6,701 nt of DNA from Actinomycetota bacterium (GTDB taxonomy: Bacteria; Actinomycetota; Acidimicrobiia; Acidimicrobiales; Ilumatobacteraceae): assembly GCA_009703975.1 (NCBI GenBank), contig WLFB01000071.1, forward strand, positions 1-6,701. The letters run 5' to 3'. The notes under the pieces are model-generated. The model did not search any database and was not told the origin of the DNA. It worked only from the letters and a program-made list of their open reading frames with translations. Positions 5,210 to 6,701 of this stretch are shown here, piece by piece. The first letter of the stretch is position 1, and each line of letters begins with the position of its first letter. The translations under genes were made by a program, and so were the position numbers.

Positions 5210-6701
5210 ATGCGAGCTGTCTCGCTTGGGCACGCCGGAATTCTGATCAATTCAGGCGAATCAAGAATCCTCTGCGACCCATGGTTTGTGCCTGCTTTTT
5301 TTGGGTCTTGGTTTGTTTTTCCACGAAATGACCAGTTGTCGACAGATTTGCTCGCAGAAATTGAATCACCGACACACCTATATATATCTCATATCCATGG
5401 TGACCATTTGGACGAAGCATTTCTGGCCAACCATGTAAGTCGCGACGTTGTGGTGCTGCTACCTGATTTTCCAAGTCATGAACTTGAGCGGCGTTTAACG
5501 GTCCTCGGATTTAAAAATTTCGTGAAAACCAAAAATGGTCAAGAGACCGCAATAGATTCGTGCACGAAAATTGCAATTCATGTTGAAACCTCAATTACCG
5601 ATGGACCAGGCGGCGACTCAGCACTCGTTGTAAGTGATGGCGAAACACGGCTGGTAAACCAAAACGATTGTCGCACGGGAAACTTAAACGCACTCATTGA
5701 ACACGGCCCTGTTGATTTGCATTGGTTGCAATACAGCGGAGCAATTTGGTATCCGATGGTCTACGAAGACAACAATGAAACTAAGCGAAAACTCGCTACG
5801 GCAAAAGTTGAAAGTCAATTTGCTCGCGCCCTTAAATACGTTGAAACTCTAAATGCCAGAGCGGTAGTGCCATCAGCCGGGCCACCATGTTTTCTTGACG
5901 AATCTTTATTTCATTTAAATGTCATAAACGGTGATGAAATTTCTATATTTCCAGATCAACGTGAGTTTCTGAAACGACTCAAAAAAATAAATCGCGCTAA
6001 TGACATTTTGGCGATTCCTGGCACGGTTATTGATATCTCATCAGATTCAATCACCGTTGCTCATCCTAAAAATATTGAGATTGAAAAAATTTTTGATAAC
6101 AAAAAACAATACTTGCGCGACTACCAAGCCGACTGGGCGACTTGGCTTACTGCAGAGAAACTGTGCTGGGCAATTGAGCCAACTGATTTAATTTCAACAC
6201 TGCGTGTTTGGTTTGAACCACTGATGGCTTTAGCACCAGCATTGCGAAATGGCATCGGTGCTAATTGTCTAATCAAAACTGATGATCTTGACATTTTGAT
6301 AAATTTCAAAACTGGCACGGTCGAAAAATTTGAAACTCAAGAGTTTGGTTTTCGATTTACTATTCCCCGAGACTTGCTTGAAACAATCGTCGGTCAACGC
6401 GCTGTCGACTGGTCAAACTCATTTTTCCTGTCGTGCCGTTTCTCGGCGTGGAGATCAGGTGAGTTCAACGAATATCTATACAACTTTTTTAAAAGTCTTT
6501 CTGTCGAGCGCATACAACGAACCGAAGCCGAGGCTGCGTCACGACTTAAAGTAAATTCTGACTTAAGCGAAGAGATTCAACTCGGTGAATATGTAATGCA
6601 ACGAAAGTGTCCACATCGTGAAGCAGATCTATCGGTTTTCGGCGAGATCAATGGTCAAGAATTGACATGCTCATTACATGGTTGGCGATTTGATCTAAAC
6701 G
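5210..6701 (+). CDS. namH: UDP-MurNAc hydroxylase-like protein (MBL fold + Rieske), cut at the window end
   Basis: The frame runs from ATG 5210 to the window edge, with 497 codons visible and no stop. The N-terminal part resembles a metallo-beta-lactamase fold: GHAG at 7-10, DPWF at 23-26, and the metal motif HIHGDH at 61-66. The C-terminal end is a Rieske [2Fe-2S] domain with CPH at 467-469 and CSLHGW at 487-492, so all four cluster ligands (C467, H469, C487, H490) are present. This order matches mycobacterial NamH (Rv3818 as I recall, about 516 residues), related to CMP-Neu5Ac hydroxylase. NamH turns UDP-N-acetylmuramic acid into the N-glycolyl form in the cytosol, using a reductase for electrons. 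By that length only about 20 residues are missing. It follows the DUF4177-DUF2510 gene by 6 nt with no ribosome site. Domain order is clear; the exact substrate is inferred. Another Rieske-MBL enzyme remains possible. Confidence 0.8.
   Translation, partial: MRAVSLGHAGILINSGESRILCDPWFVPAFFGSWFVFPRNDQLSTDLLAEIESPTHLYISHIHGDHLDEAFLANHVSRDVVVLLPDFPSHELERRLTVLGFKNFVKTKNGQETAIDSCTKIAIHVETSITDGPGGDSALVVSDGETRLVNQNDCRTGNLNALIEHGPVDLHWLQYSGAIWYPMVYEDNNETKRKLATAKVESQFARALKYVETLNARAVVPSAGPPCFLDESLFHLNVINGDEISIFPDQREFLKRLKKINRANDILAIPGTVIDISSDSITVAHPKNIEIEKIFDNKKQYLRDYQADWATWLTAEKLCWAIEPTDLISTLRVWFEPLMALAPALRNGIGANCLIKTDDLDILINFKTGTVEKFETQEFGFRFTIPRDLLETIVGQRAVDWSNSFFLSCRFSAWRSGEFNEYLYNFFKSLSVERIQRTEAEAASRLKVNSDLSEEIQLGEYVMQRKCPHREADLSVFGEINGQELTCSLHGWRFDLN

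Noticed and set aside
5247..6554. Several short open frames on both strands (5247-5474, 6000-6191, 6121-6318, 6330-6554)
   Set aside because: All fall within the long NamH-like frame, which has both metal-binding motifs and no internal stop.

Overview
The window looks like chromosomal DNA from a fairly AT-rich actinobacterium. This rests on several sequence signs: a DUF2510 domain, a CC-GLFQ type lytic transglycosylase with a Ser/Thr linker, a muramate-hydroxylase (NamH)-like protein with metallo-beta-lactamase and Rieske domains, a PheA whose tail resembles the mycobacterial one as I recall it, CCA-encoding tRNA genes, and TANNNT hexamers placed just before start codons with almost no Shine-Dalgarno sequences. 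An uncultured aquatic lineage (Acidimicrobiia or Nanopelagicales) is my best guess, but taxonomy cannot be settled from the sequence alone. I see no insertion sequence, prophage, CRISPR array or plasmid function.

Left part, + strand (2-2822): the probable tail of an upstream gene is followed by a compact run of three envelope or glycan genes. They are a GT2 glycosyltransferase of the polyprenyl-phosphate-sugar synthase type (128-859), a membrane-anchored YdcF/DUF218 protein (868-1608) and a multi-pass membrane protein of unknown family (1632-2822). The GT2 enzyme probably makes or uses a lipid-linked sugar. The other two may act at the membrane on polysaccharide or cell-wall intermediates.

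Middle part, - strand (2831-4790), read right to left: pheA (prephenate dehydratase), tRNA-Ser(UGA), tRNA-Ser(GCU), a secreted LysM-lytic transglycosylase, then tRNA-Arg(ACG). Spacing is very tight. pheA ends 11 nt before the first tRNA, and the transglycosylase frame opens 1 nt after the encoded CCA of tRNA-Ser(GCU). The two strands converge at about 2822/2831 without a visible terminator hairpin.

Right part, + strand (4856-6701): divergent from pheA is a small DUF4177-DUF2510 protein. Six nt after its stop comes a large gene cut by the window edge. It has an N-terminal metallo-beta-lactamase-like domain with HxHxDH and a C-terminal Rieske domain with CxH...CxxH, the architecture of UDP-MurNAc hydroxylase NamH. 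If that holds, the cell may carry N-glycolylmuramic acid in its peptidoglycan, which would connect functionally to the nearby transglycosylase.

Nothing here is clearly a new defence or mobile system. The most interesting points are the NamH-like gene and its small partner, the tRNA-mRNA junction of the transglycosylase gene, a changed Phe-binding motif in PheA, a consistent leaderless-promoter pattern, and the uncharacterised three-gene envelope cluster.
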